The notes under the pieces were generated by a model. The model was not told the origin of the DNA and did not search any database. It worked only from the letters and a program-made list of their open reading frames with translations. Positions 8,522 to 17,398 of a stretch of 64,000 nt of DNA are shown piece by piece. The number at the start of each line of letters is the position of its first letter. Positions within the stretch are counted from its first letter, which is position 1. Source of the DNA: Tenacibaculum sp. 190524A02b (GTDB lineage: Bacteria; Bacteroidota; Bacteroidia; Flavobacteriales; Flavobacteriaceae); contig NZ_OZ038525.1 of assembly GCF_964036645.1 (NCBI RefSeq), forward strand, positions 2,254,501 to 2,318,500. The letters are read 5' to 3'. The translations under genes and the position numbers were made by a program.

Positions 8522-9955
8522 ATGAAAAATAAAACTTCAATTTATACACTACTTATACTTGGCTTTTTAATAAACTCTTGTGCTAAACATAAAAATGAAC
8601 CCCCTAAAATGTTTCATAAAGAAATTGATACTTACATCAATTCAATTATTAAGGCTGATAAAATCCCTGGTATAGCTGTAGCTGTAATTAAAAAAGGAAA
8701 AATTATTCATAAGAAAAATTATGGCTTAGCCAATATACCTCATAATGTTCCTGTTACGGATAGTACTTTGTTTAGAGCCTACTCAACTACTAAATTAATT
8801 ACCGCTGTTGCTGTTTTTCAATTAATAGAAGCTAAAAAGATTGATTTAAAAGATCCCATTTCAAAATATATAGATCAACTTCCTCTTCTCTGGAAGGATA
8901 TAAAAATAGAACACCTGTTAACACACTCTTCTGGCTTACCTGAGTATAAAGATTTTGATACCTCAATGTCTAATCAAACTTTAATTTCTAAAATGGCTTC
9001 CATGCCTCTTCTTTTTGAAAAAGGAAATAAGTTTCAATATAATCAGACCAACTTCTGGTTTCTTCAACAAATTATTGAAAAAGTAAGTAATCAAAAATTT
9101 GATGATTTCATCATCAAAAATCAATTTAACAGTACTTATCCTGTAGTTTTTGCATCCAATAGTTTAACTGCTATTCCTAATCGAGTTGCTAAATATCAAT
9201 TCAACAAAGAGCACAACACGTATGAAATGACTACTTACAATGCAGGAGAACGTTCCATAGCTGGTAATGGTTTGAATGTTAATTTAAACGCATTGATAGA
9301 TTGGAATACAAGATTTGACAATAATCAACTACTACAAAATGAGTCTAAACTTAAAATGTTAACGCCCTTTAAGTTCAAAAATGACAATACACCTTTTGGA
9401 TATAGTTGGGGTATTTTTGGTCCAGAAGGGAAAAAATATTATGGCTTTGCTGGTGGTGGTGTTAGTGCGTTGATGAAATTTATAGACAATGATTTAACTA
9501 TAATTATTTTATCTAATGGTTTTAAAAATAATCCTATTATTAGTAATGCCATTACCTACATCTCTGGATTATCTGATTCTTCCTTAATTAGAAAAGATAG
9601 AATGTTAAATGAAGACATAAGACTAGCCTTTTTATTAACTCCTTATAAAGAAGCTTTCAAAAAATATAAGCAAATTAAAAATGAAAATCAAAAAGTTAAC
9701 TTTGAAAGAGCTTTGAATGGTTTAGGATATTATTATTTAAACCATAATGAGATAGAAAAATCAATTACCATTTTAAAACTATATACTGAAGAATACCCTA
9801 ACTCATATAATGCGTTTGATAGTCTTGCTGAAGCTTATTTTACTCAAAAAAAGTATAACTTGGCTACCAAAAATTATTTAAAGTCTTTAGAGCTATATCC
9901 TGACAATAAAAACGCAAAAAAAATGTTAGCAAAAATTAAACAGTTATATGAATAA
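8522..9955 (+). CDS. Serine hydrolase of the beta-lactamase class C/PBP4* family, lipoprotein
   Basis: The 477-residue precursor begins with a lipoprotein signal ending LINS-Cys20. The beta-lactamase-like domain holds the catalytic tetrad motif Ser88-Thr-Thr-Lys91 (AYSTTKL), HLLTHSSGLPEY and the YNQTN element that stands in place of the YxN motif (YSN in many relatives). The GFAGGG segment near residue 316 corresponds to the third conserved box. From about residue 385 onward the protein has TPR-like helices (ALNGLGYYYLNHNEIEKSI, SLAEAYFTQKKYNLA). Such proteins are esterases or D-aminopeptidases rather than true beta-lactamases; substrate unknown. The 3' end overlaps the following Crp/Fnr gene by 8 bp, so the two are coupled. 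Confidence 0.88.
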   Translation: MKNKTSIYTLLILGFLINSCAKHKNEPPKMFHKEIDTYINSIIKADKIPGIAVAVIKKGKIIHKKNYGLANIPHNVPVTDSTLFRAYSTTKLITAVAVFQLIEAKKIDLKDPISKYIDQLPLLWKDIKIEHLLTHSSGLPEYKDFDTSMSNQTLISKMASMPLLFEKGNKFQYNQTNFWFLQQIIEKVSNQKFDDFIIKNQFNSTYPVVFASNSLTAIPNRVAKYQFNKEHNTYEMTTYNAGERSIAGNGLNVNLNALIDWNTRFDNNQLLQNESKLKMLTPFKFKNDNTPFGYSWGIFGPEGKKYYGFAGGGVSALMKFIDNDLTIIILSNGFKNNPIISNAITYISGLSDSSLIRKDRMLNEDIRLAFLLTPYKEAFKKYKQIKNENQKVNFERALNGLGYYYLNHNEIEKSITILKLYTEEYPNSYNAFDSLAEAYFTQKKYNLATKNYLKSLELYPDNKNAKKMLAKIKQLYE

Positions 9956-10511
9956 TCTAATTGCCTTTATTAATAATACTATTGCTCTAGAAAAAAATAC
10001 TATAGAGACATTAACAAATTTATGTGTAGAAAAAGCATATCAAAGAGGTGATTTTTTACAAAAACCTAATGGCTATTGTAACCATCTATTTTGTATTAAT
10101 AGTGGACTTGTAAAACTATCATTTGATACTGGTAATAATGAATTTGTAATGCGTTTTTTTCAAGAAGATGTTTTATTTACAGAATTAGAAAGCCTTACTG
10201 AAAATATCCCTAGTAAATATCAAATTATTGCTCTAGAAACTGTTCATTGTACGCTACTTCCTTATAGGGAATTTGAAAAGTTATCTGCAAAAAACACTCG
10301 ATTAGCTTTATTTTTTTCTAAATTTTTAACTAGAGCGCATGTTAATATGATAAACCGAATTAGTGAGATGTTAGAAGCTAATGCACATATTAGATATACT
10401 AATTTTTTAAAACATCACCCTGATATTATTAATAGGATTTCTTTAGGGGATTTATCAAGGTACTTGGGAATTAATCAAGTTACACTTAGTAGAATTAGAA
10501 GTAAGAAATGA
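9948..10511 (+). CDS. Crp/Fnr-family transcriptional regulator
   Basis: This 187-residue protein has a cNMP-binding-like beta-roll (about residues 25-120, RGDFLQKPNGYCNHLFCINSG onward) and a C-terminal winged helix ending GINQVTLSRIRSKK. The recognition helix lacks the Glu of FNR/CRP (Val in its place), so its DNA target should differ from TTGAT or TGTGA half-sites. It overlaps the serine hydrolase gene by 8 bp. No operator could be recognised nearby. Confidence 0.85.
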   Translation: MNNLIAFINNTIALEKNTIETLTNLCVEKAYQRGDFLQKPNGYCNHLFCINSGLVKLSFDTGNNEFVMRFFQEDVLFTELESLTENIPSKYQIIALETVHCTLLPYREFEKLSAKNTRLALFFSKFLTRAHVNMINRISEMLEANAHIRYTNFLKHHPDIINRISLGDLSRYLGINQVTLSRIRSKK

Positions 10512-10591
10512 TTTTTTAGCATTTGTTAAAAAATCAACTCTTTTATTCATCGAATTTTGTTTTAGCGTATTAACCTATTAAACAACTTGAG

Positions 10592-11359
10592 ATGAAAACT
10601 TATTCAACATTAAAAATTGTAAACCGCCATTTAAATTATGATCATGTAACATTAACGAATCCATCTCCACATTACTACATACATATAGCTTTAGAAATTG
10701 ACCACTCTCCTTTTCCTTTTTTCTTATTTGAAAGTAAGCTTAAAAAGAAAATTTTAAAAAAAGCTACTCTTTTTTGTTCTGAAGTTTTAAAATATTCTAA
10801 TGTTATAGAGGCCAATGTTTTTAAGGCTTTATTAATTCCTCCTGGAAAAGGTAAATATATTGATGAAAACAGCCACAAAGTACCTATTGCTAAATTTGAT
10901 ATTGCATTGTTAATTAAAGTCAATTCAAAAGAAGCTTTAACTCAACTAATAAACCATCAATATTTTAAAAACTCACTTATTTTTTTTGAGAAAAATAGTA
11001 TTCATTTTCATTATACCACTGCTAAAAACATTAGAAGAATTGATGATGTAGATCATGCTAAACAGGGTGTATTTTTGTTCAATTATTTTTACGCTGAAGA
11101 TGTTGAACAAAATTTAGAAGTATGGAATTACACAGCTGGATGGTTTGAAAAAGAAACTAAATTAAACAACTCTGAATTAATGCTACCATTGAATAAAAAT
11201 GTCTCGAACTATACAGTTATTAATCATTGTAGATGGGATACTCTAATAGATATTCTTCCTTCCTTACTATTTAAAAAAACATTTAAACTATATGTTTTAG
11301 ATAACTTTTATACTAATAATGTAGGAGCTATGCCTATTTTATACAAACTGATAACTTAG
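10592..11359 (+). CDS. Protein of unknown function, 255 residues
   Basis: I do not recognise this soluble protein. It has no signal peptide or membrane segment. It is rich in aromatic residues, and the patterns EVWNYTAGWFEKETKLNNSE (about 173-192) and YTVINHCRWD (about 208-217) look like conserved motifs of a real family. The layout of two similar-sized alternating helix-strand halves is compatible with a duplicated alpha+beta-barrel (Dabb/EthD-like) fold, but this is speculation. It starts 80 bp after the Crp/Fnr gene on the same strand and is followed by a hairpin, so it could be the last gene of the 8522-11359 unit and a target of that regulator. Confidence 0.6.
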   Translation: MKTYSTLKIVNRHLNYDHVTLTNPSPHYYIHIALEIDHSPFPFFLFESKLKKKILKKATLFCSEVLKYSNVIEANVFKALLIPPGKGKYIDENSHKVPIAKFDIALLIKVNSKEALTQLINHQYFKNSLIFFEKNSIHFHYTTAKNIRRIDDVDHAKQGVFLFNYFYAEDVEQNLEVWNYTAGWFEKETKLNNSELMLPLNKNVSNYTVINHCRWDTLIDILPSLLFKKTFKLYVLDNFYTNNVGAMPILYKLIT

Positions 11360-11453
11360 CTTTATAGACATTCATTTGAAACTTAAAAAAACACCAATAA
11401 ATTCATCAATTATATGTAATTAACCTCTAAAATTTAAGTAACTTTATTATAAC

Positions 11454-11513
11454 AAGGCTGATTTTTAGTATAAGAAATAATTACACTTTTTAATATACTA
11501 TTAACTCAGCCTT
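11454..11513 (+). terminator. Long stem-loop with T-run upstream of the first tandem lipase gene
   Basis: Outer arms AAGGCTGA and TCAGCCTT (11454-11461/11506-11513) enclose an inner AGTAT/ATACT stem and are followed by TTTTTT. It could end the transcript of the gene at 10592-11359. A closely similar structure precedes the paralogous gene at 13019, so it may instead be a leader attenuator. Confidence 0.6.
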
Positions 11514-11553
11514 TTTTATTAATAACCCAACAAAATCAAACTTATTTAGTATT

Positions 11554-12768
11554 ATGAAAAAACTAAGACTTTTACGTATTTACTTAATTTTAGCTACTAA
11601 CTCTATTTTCTTAGCATGTACCTCTCCAAGTTTTAATCCTTCAATGAAATCAGTTGAAAGTTTTTCGTCTAAAAACCTCCAGTATTTAATTAAAGCTAAT
11701 CTTATTGGAAAGTACAGCCTAACGAAATTAAAACCTGCTTTAATAAAACACAAAGATTTTCCTTCTGAACTAATTGACTCTTTAAAATATGGACTAAAAG
11801 TTTATAAAATTACCTATTATACAGAATATTTGGATGGACAAAGCATAGTTGCCTCGGGTGCTGTTATTATTCCTGATACTTCTGAAACCTTAGATATGAT
11901 AAGCTACCAGCACGGTACCATTATTGATAACAGAGAAGCTCCCTCAAACTTTACACAAAGTATAGTATCGTATGTATCACCCAGCATTTTTGGTTCTATA
12001 GGTTATATTACAGTATTACCAGACTATATAGGTTACGGTAGCTCTAGCTCTTTCCCACATCCTTATGAACATGGTGAGTCTTTAGCTACCGCTTCTAGAG
12101 ATATGATTAGGGCTACAAGAGAATTTATTGAAAAAAAGAACAAAATCAATGTTTCTAAAAAACTTTTCCTTTCTGGTTATTCAGAAGGAGCTAGTGCTAC
12201 CATGGCACTACATCAACTTTTACAAGAAAAACATCCTGATGAATTTACTGTAACTGCTAACTCCAGTGCAGCTGGAGCTTATGACAAAAAAGCTTTTCTT
12301 GAAGCTACCATGTCTAAAGATAAACAACTAAACTTCTTAAACTATTATATATGGGTATTGGATACTTACAATAAAATTTACAATATAAACTTAAGTTATA
12401 GTGATATTTATAAAGCACCTTTTAACTCTGTTATTGAAACTGAAGGAGTATTTGCTAATTTAAGTTCCCAAAACCCAAAAGATATTTTTAAAGAAAGCTT
12501 TATAAACAATATAAAGAATGGCACTGAAACAAAAATGATTAATGCCATGAAAGCCAATAGTTATTATAATTTTGTATCTAATTCTCCTATTCAATTAGTA
12601 CATGGTACAAAAGATAATTTTGTTCCTTTTTACAACGCTAAAAACACTTATGATACTATGATTGCTAATGGAGTAGATATAACCTTAAAAAAAATAAAAA
12701 AAGGAAATCATTCAAACATTTCTCAACAATACAATCTAGAGACAATAACCTTTTTTAAAAAGTTCTAA
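11554..12768 (+). CDS. Lipase-like alpha/beta-hydrolase lipoprotein (first of two tandem paralogues)
   Basis: The 404-residue precursor has a lipoprotein signal with lipobox IFLA-Cys22. The hydrolase domain shows SYQHGT (oxyanion-hole region, about 117-122), the nucleophile elbow GYSEG with Ser210, and a late Asp in KDNFVPFYNA and His in KKGNHSNI that would complete the triad. This arrangement resembles secretory-lipase/alpha-beta-hydrolase lipoproteins of Bacteroidota. The gene starting at 13019 encodes a paralogue of almost the same length, sharing long stretches such as EHGESLATASRDMIRATREF. Substrate is probably an ester at the cell surface, which is inference. Confidence 0.82.
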   Translation: MKKLRLLRIYLILATNSIFLACTSPSFNPSMKSVESFSSKNLQYLIKANLIGKYSLTKLKPALIKHKDFPSELIDSLKYGLKVYKITYYTEYLDGQSIVASGAVIIPDTSETLDMISYQHGTIIDNREAPSNFTQSIVSYVSPSIFGSIGYITVLPDYIGYGSSSSFPHPYEHGESLATASRDMIRATREFIEKKNKINVSKKLFLSGYSEGASATMALHQLLQEKHPDEFTVTANSSAAGAYDKKAFLEATMSKDKQLNFLNYYIWVLDTYNKIYNINLSYSDIYKAPFNSVIETEGVFANLSSQNPKDIFKESFINNIKNGTETKMINAMKANSYYNFVSNSPIQLVHGTKDNFVPFYNAKNTYDTMIANGVDITLKKIKKGNHSNISQQYNLETITFFKKF

Positions 12769-12908
12769 AATTTATATTTCCCTTATGCAAGAGAACAAAT
12801 ATTGTAACTAATTTTTTCATAGATGAATTTTGTAAAAAAACAACAATACTTTTTTACTCTAAATTATGATTAAGGTATAATATTTGTGAATTTACACTTT
12901 ATAAAATC

Positions 12909-12966
12909 GGCTGAATATTAGTATCCCTTATTGCAAATACTTTGCAAATTCAACTAATATTCAGTC
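12909..12966 (+). terminator. Long stem-loop with T-run upstream of the second tandem lipase gene
   Basis: Arms at 12909-12922 and 12953-12966 match at 13 of 14 positions and are followed by TTTTTTATTT. The loop contains a second perfect hairpin (TTGCAAA-TAC-TTTGCAA). It resembles the stem-loop at 11454-11513 in outer stem sequence (GGCTGA...TCAG) and in its distance (about 50 bp) from the next start codon. Confidence 0.6.
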
Positions 12967-13018
12967 TTTTTTATTTAAAAATAAATTAAAACTCAAATCA
13001 AAATCACAATTTAGTATT

Positions 13019-14251
13019 ATGAAAAAACTAAACTTTTTAAGTATCCCCCTTACTCTTTTCATTTTCATTTGTACAAGTTTTGTTGCTTGTAAAAATTACG
13101 ATCTCAAACAAAATTCTATAACTCCAGATAATAACTCTGGTTACTTAATAGAAGCTAGCTTTTTAGGTGAATATAGTTTAGCTGAAATACAAGCTTCATT
13201 TACTAAAAATGTAGATTATTCTTCTGATATAGCGAATAAATTAAAGTATGGAGTAAAAGTTTATAAAATTATTTACAGTACAAACTATGTAAGAAGTGGC
13301 TTTAAAATTAAAGCTTCAGGAGCAGTTCTAATCCCTAATACATCAGAAACGATGGACATGTTAAGTTATCAACATGAAACACTTGAAGTTTCTAATTATC
13401 CTCCTTCTAACTTTTTAAACAGTGCTCCTTTGTATGTCTCTCCTACCGTTTTTGCTTCTATTGGTTACATTTCTGTATTGCCTGATTACATTGGTTATGG
13501 TAGTTCTGAAATATTTGAACACCCGTATGAACATGGTGAGTCTTTAGCCACAGCATCAAGAGATATGATTAGAGCTACAAGAGAGTTTATAGCTTTAAAA
13601 GATGATAGTAATCTTTCTGACAAACTTTTCTTAACGGGTTATTCTGAAGGAGCTTCTGCAACTATGGCTTTACATAGACTTTTGCAAAATAAACATTCTG
13701 ATGAATTTACTGTAACAGCTACTTCTTGTGGTGCTGGTGCTTATGATAAAAAAGCCTTTATGGAATTTACAATGGACACTAATAAAGAGTTAAAATACTT
13801 AAACTTTTACTTATGGGTAATAGATTGTTATAATGATATTTACAATATTAATTTAAATTACAATGATATTTATAAAAAACCATATGCTGATGTTATTAAA
13901 AACGAAGGTGTTTTCACCGATTTAAACTCTACAAACCCCCAAAAAGTATTTAATAAAGATTTTGTAAATGATATAAAAAATGGAACAGCAACTAAAATGA
14001 TAGCCGCTATGAAAGATAATAGTTATTATGATTTTATGCCAGAAGCACCCGTTTTATTAGTTCATGGAAAAGTAGATAATTTTGTCCCTTTTTATAATGC
14101 TCAAAAAGCTTACGACAAAATGACCTCTAAAGGAGCAAACATTAAACTTATTGGCATAGAAGATGGTGATCATAGTAACATAACTCCTCAATATAATAAT
14201 GCAACTATAGGCTTCTTTGAACAATTTAAAAGTAAAAATCTTAAAAAATAA
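13019..14251 (+). CDS. Lipase-like alpha/beta-hydrolase lipoprotein (second tandem paralogue)
   Basis: The 410-residue precursor begins with a lipoprotein signal (FVA-Cys24). The catalytic elements match the first copy: SYQHE at the oxyanion region, GYSEG with Ser209, KVDNFVPFYNA with the likely Asp, and DGDHSN with the likely His. The regions just before the start codons are also alike (TTTAGTATT then ATGAAAAAACTA in both), so gene and leader were duplicated together. The residue after YQH differs (Glu here, Gly-Thr in the first copy), which may affect the oxyanion hole and substrate choice. A good terminator follows at 14277. Confidence 0.82.
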   Translation: MKKLNFLSIPLTLFIFICTSFVACKNYDLKQNSITPDNNSGYLIEASFLGEYSLAEIQASFTKNVDYSSDIANKLKYGVKVYKIIYSTNYVRSGFKIKASGAVLIPNTSETMDMLSYQHETLEVSNYPPSNFLNSAPLYVSPTVFASIGYISVLPDYIGYGSSEIFEHPYEHGESLATASRDMIRATREFIALKDDSNLSDKLFLTGYSEGASATMALHRLLQNKHSDEFTVTATSCGAGAYDKKAFMEFTMDTNKELKYLNFYLWVIDCYNDIYNINLNYNDIYKKPYADVIKNEGVFTDLNSTNPQKVFNKDFVNDIKNGTATKMIAAMKDNSYYDFMPEAPVLLVHGKVDNFVPFYNAQKAYDKMTSKGANIKLIGIEDGDHSNITPQYNNATIGFFEQFKSKNLKK

Positions 14252-14276
14252 ATAAATTCAAAATAATTGTTAATCC

Positions 14277-14301
14277 AAACAAGCCTTTAAAAGGCTTGTT
14301 T
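14277..14301 (+). terminator. Terminator after the second tandem lipase gene
   Basis: Inverted repeat AAACAAGCCTTT (14277-14288) and its complement (14290-14301) form a hairpin followed by TTTTT. It lies 25 bp past the stop codon. Confidence 0.8.
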
Positions 14302-14378
14302 TTTATTTAAAAGTAAATGAAACTGAATTATTTTTAGTTAATTTTAAACAATATTCTGAAGGTTTATAGCAAATTAAC

Positions 14379-15287
14379 ATGAAACAAAGCTTAACATATT
14401 ATCTTACTTTATTGGTTATTAAATTTAAGGGAATAAAAAAGAACTTTAGTAATATACCTATAGACTATAAAAAAATTAGAAAGGAGGATGTTCACTACCC
14501 TTGCTATAAATTTTCTAAACAAAATCAACTAAAAACTTTTAAGGTTTCTGAAACGTTAATCACTGAAATTGGTTTAAATAAAAACTCTGATAAATTATTA
14601 GTATTTATACATGGTGGTGCTTTTATTTCTGGCCCTGCTCAGCATCATTGGGATACTGCTAAAGAAATAGCTAAAAAAACCAATTACATAATATGGATGT
14701 GTGATTATCCTAAAGCTCCTGAAAACAAAATAACCACTATCACTAAAAACATTGATTCAATATATCATACTGCCTTAAAACAATATAGTCCTAATAAAAT
14801 TTCATTTATCGGAGATTCTGCGGGAGGTACATTAATTACTTGCTTAATGCAAAGACTAGTCATAAAAAACAACAAACTTCCAAATAAAATAATCTTAATT
14901 TCTCCTGTAATGGATGCTAGCATGTCTAATCCAGAAATAGAAAAAATAAATGCAAAAGATCCAATGCTATCAATAAAAGGGGTAGTAAGTGCAAAAAAAA
15001 TGTGTGTTGACAATGAAGATTTAAAAAATGAAATTATTTCGCCCATCTATGGTAATTTTAAGAACTTTCCTAAAACAGTTTTATGCATTGCTGAAAATGA
15101 CATCACTTACCCAGATCAAAAGCTAACCATACAAAAAATGAAAGCTGCTAATATAGATTTGTTAGTTATTGAAGGAAAAAACATGCCACATATATGGCCT
15201 CTTTTACCTGTAATGAAAGAAGCTAAAACTTCCTTAAAAAATATCATTGATATTATAAATAATAATGACAATGATTATCTAAATTAG
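14379..15287 (+). CDS. Alpha/beta hydrolase, hormone-sensitive-lipase-type esterase
   Basis: This 302-residue protein has the HSL-family oxyanion motif HGGAF (residues 78-82, LLVFIHGGAFISG) and the nucleophile elbow GDSAGG with Ser147. Candidate acid and base are Asp in CIAENDITYPDQ and His in GKNMPHIWP near the end. A hydrophobic N-terminus (about 6-18) could be a membrane anchor rather than a cleaved signal. It follows two lipase-like lipoprotein genes but is separated from them by a terminator, so it has its own promoter. The natural substrate is unknown; short-chain esters are usual for the family. Confidence 0.85.
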   Translation: MKQSLTYYLTLLVIKFKGIKKNFSNIPIDYKKIRKEDVHYPCYKFSKQNQLKTFKVSETLITEIGLNKNSDKLLVFIHGGAFISGPAQHHWDTAKEIAKKTNYIIWMCDYPKAPENKITTITKNIDSIYHTALKQYSPNKISFIGDSAGGTLITCLMQRLVIKNNKLPNKIILISPVMDASMSNPEIEKINAKDPMLSIKGVVSAKKMCVDNEDLKNEIISPIYGNFKNFPKTVLCIAENDITYPDQKLTIQKMKAANIDLLVIEGKNMPHIWPLLPVMKEAKTSLKNIIDIINNNDNDYLN

Positions 15288-15333
15288 TTTTCAAAAATAA
15301 ATAACAAACTAAATCACCTAATCTACTCATATT

Positions 15334-15996
15334 ATGGTTATACCTGATATTAATAACATCTTGTTTTTTTTAGCTGCTGCTTCATTTTTAATTCTTATTC
15401 CTGGCCCATCCGTATTATATATCATCGCTAAAAGTATGGAACAAGGTTTTAAGGCAGGGATTGCCTCTGTTCTTGGTATAGGAATAGGAAGCATTATTCA
15501 TGTTCTGTTTGCAGCCATTGGTATATCCTCTATTTTATTAGCCTCCGCTACTGCTTTTTCAATTATAAAATATGCTGGTGCCCTTTATTTAATTTATTTA
15601 GGCATTAAAAAGTTAGTAGAGAAACCTACTGAAGAACAACCTGTGATAAATACAAAAAATACCAAGCTTAGTAAAATATTTTACGAAGGTATTTTAGTGA
15701 ATACCTTTAATCCAAAAACAGCCATATTTTTCTTTTCTTTTCTTCCTCAATTTATTAATATTGAAAGAGGTGGTAATGCGAGTCAAATATTATTTCTTGG
15801 TATTTTGTTTACAATTTATGCAGTATCAAGTGATATGTTATATGTTATACTATCAGTTAAAATGTCAAAATGGTTTTCTGATTCTAAAGAATATTTAAGA
15901 AAACAAAAAATTATAACTGGTAGCATATATATTTTATTAGGTTTAATAACCTTAACTATTAATCAGCCAAATAAAAACGCTACTAGCATCAAATAA
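15334..15996 (+). CDS. LysE/RhtB-family exporter
   Basis: The 220-residue protein has six hydrophobic segments and the family signature IPGPSVLYIIAKSMEQG near residues 22-38, followed by GIASVLGIGIG. LysE/RhtB proteins export amino acids or small metabolites across the inner membrane by proton antiport. A second family-typical segment, GILVNTFNPKTAIFFFSFLPQF, is at about 118-139. It sits 47 bp after the esterase gene on the same strand and ends at a bidirectional terminator. The exported substrate cannot be deduced. Confidence 0.88.
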   Translation: MVIPDINNILFFLAAASFLILIPGPSVLYIIAKSMEQGFKAGIASVLGIGIGSIIHVLFAAIGISSILLASATAFSIIKYAGALYLIYLGIKKLVEKPTEEQPVINTKNTKLSKIFYEGILVNTFNPKTAIFFFSFLPQFINIERGGNASQILFLGILFTIYAVSSDMLYVILSVKMSKWFSDSKEYLRKQKIITGSIYILLGLITLTINQPNKNATSIK

Positions 15997-16013
15997 CTGT
16001 TTTACAACAGAAC

Positions 16014-16049
16014 AAAACCATACAATGCTCTTTGGAATTGTATGGTTTT
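16014..16049. terminator. Bidirectional terminator between convergent genes
   Basis: A perfect 13-bp inverted repeat (16014-16026 and 16037-16049, core CCATACAAT) starts with AAAA and ends with TTTT. It lies between the plus-strand LysE gene and the minus-strand reductase gene, so it can serve both. Confidence 0.88.
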
Positions 16050-16086
16050 TACAATATCATATTTTGTTTTGACTCCCTATATCAAT

Positions 16087-17001
16087 TTAAGACGTTAATG
16101 ATCTCCATCTACTTGGTAAAAATAACTCTCTTTTTTCTTGTAAATAGGCATCTATAATTCTTGGCTTTCTATCTAAAATAACCTCTACCGTGTCTGTTGT
16201 AGGTTCAGACCATTTTTGAGCTAAAACATCAAGCTCTACAATATGATACGCTAACCATTTAGGTAGTTTTGCTTGTTTTGTCAACTTATGCAAAAATGCA
16301 TCTCTAGAAATATCTTCATAACTAACTTTCTTACCTGTAACATACGATAATCTTTCTGCCATATTTTGATGAGAAAGCGCTTCTGGCCCTGATATTACCA
16401 GCGCTTCTTCATTCAATTTAGTTGACTTCAACAAGTATTTTACAGCTATTTCTGCCACATCTCTGGCGTCTACGTAATTTCTTACTGCTTCTCCCATGAC
16501 CCCATAAATTTTACCAAAATGTTTTATCGTAAATGTATTTCGTTCCCAATTTTGCATAAATGAATGTGGTTGTAAAACACAATAATCTAACTTACTTTCT
16601 TTTAATTCTCGTTCTATTTTACGATGCCAATCACTGACTTCTACATGTATATTATTGGGTACTACTGGTGCTGATAACTTTACTATTCTTTCTATATTAA
16701 GTACTTTCGCTACTTCAATTATATTGGTTTCGTAAGTAATTTGGTCTAAAGAAGTAGCTGTTAGTAAAAAAATAGCATCCGCTTTACTACATACTTGCTT
16801 TATATGTTCTTTATTTTTTAAATCTGCAGCTACATAACTTACTCCTTCCAGTTCTTTTAGTTCTTTTGGCAGTATTCTTTCTGGACTTCTTAATATTCCT
16901 CTAACATGACAATTTCTTTTACTCAAAATTTTTACTACCTCAGAACCTACTGTTCCTGTTGCTCCGAAAACAACAATAGTAGGTTTACTTAATTCTTTCA
17001 T
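16087..17001 (-). CDS. NmrA-like NAD(P)-binding reductase (atypical SDR)
   Basis: The 304-residue protein starts with a Rossmann nucleotide-binding motif GATGTVG (residues 13-19) after a beta-strand TIVVFGA, as in NmrA/HSCARG and other atypical short-chain dehydrogenases. Other family features are AADLKNKEHI (strand 3 acid), KLSAPV and the NYVDARDVAEIA segment. No classical YxxxK pair is seen, so it may be a redox sensor or a quinone/isoflavone-type reductase. It is the last gene of a minus-strand unit: the membrane-protein gene upstream ends at 17002, leaving no spacer. Confidence 0.82.
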   Translation of the reverse strand: MKELSKPTIVVFGATGTVGSEVVKILSKRNCHVRGILRSPERILPKELKELEGVSYVAADLKNKEHIKQVCSKADAIFLLTATSLDQITYETNIIEVAKVLNIERIVKLSAPVVPNNIHVEVSDWHRKIERELKESKLDYCVLQPHSFMQNWERNTFTIKHFGKIYGVMGEAVRNYVDARDVAEIAVKYLLKSTKLNEEALVISGPEALSHQNMAERLSYVTGKKVSYEDISRDAFLHKLTKQAKLPKWLAYHIVELDVLAQKWSEPTTDTVEVILDRKPRIIDAYLQEKRELFLPSRWRSLTS

Positions 17002-17394
17002 TTACCTCTTTTTTAATTTTACTTTCCAAGTTATAATTACAGTTCCTATAAGTGATGATAACAGAATATCAAACCTATAGTTTTGCATGTTTCCTAATTC
17101 TATAGTTACCAATGCTAAGCTCATTATAATTACTAGCAACAATCCTACTCTTACAAACTTATTTTCAGGAAACTTGTTTATTCGCTGCATTAGCCAAAGT
17201 ATTAGAAAACTAATCACCGTTGCTATTAATGAAGGAATAGCAATACTAACAAAGCTATTCTTCATCACTATTTCATTTTTTATCATCCAACCTGAGCACC
17301 ATGCCATTACCCCTGGAAATAAATATGCTGGTACAATAGCCTTTATAAAAGTTTTTGTTGTAAAACTATTTTCGTCTAAACTTACTGTTTTCAT
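17002..17394 (-). CDS. Small membrane protein of unknown function
   Basis: A 130-residue protein with four predicted membrane segments (about 18-36, 47-67, 80-98, 106-124) and a basic tail (KVKLKKR). No family was recognised. It directly abuts the reductase gene downstream and lies 4 bp after the outer-membrane-protein gene upstream, so all three form one transcript, presumably controlled from the palindromic site near 18377. Confidence 0.6.
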   Translation of the reverse strand: MKTVSLDENSFTTKTFIKAIVPAYLFPGVMAWCSGWMIKNEIVMKNSFVSIAIPSLIATVISFLILWLMQRINKFPENKFVRVGLLLVIIMSLALVTIELGNMQNYRFDILLSSLIGTVIITWKVKLKKR

Positions 17395-17398
17395 AACA

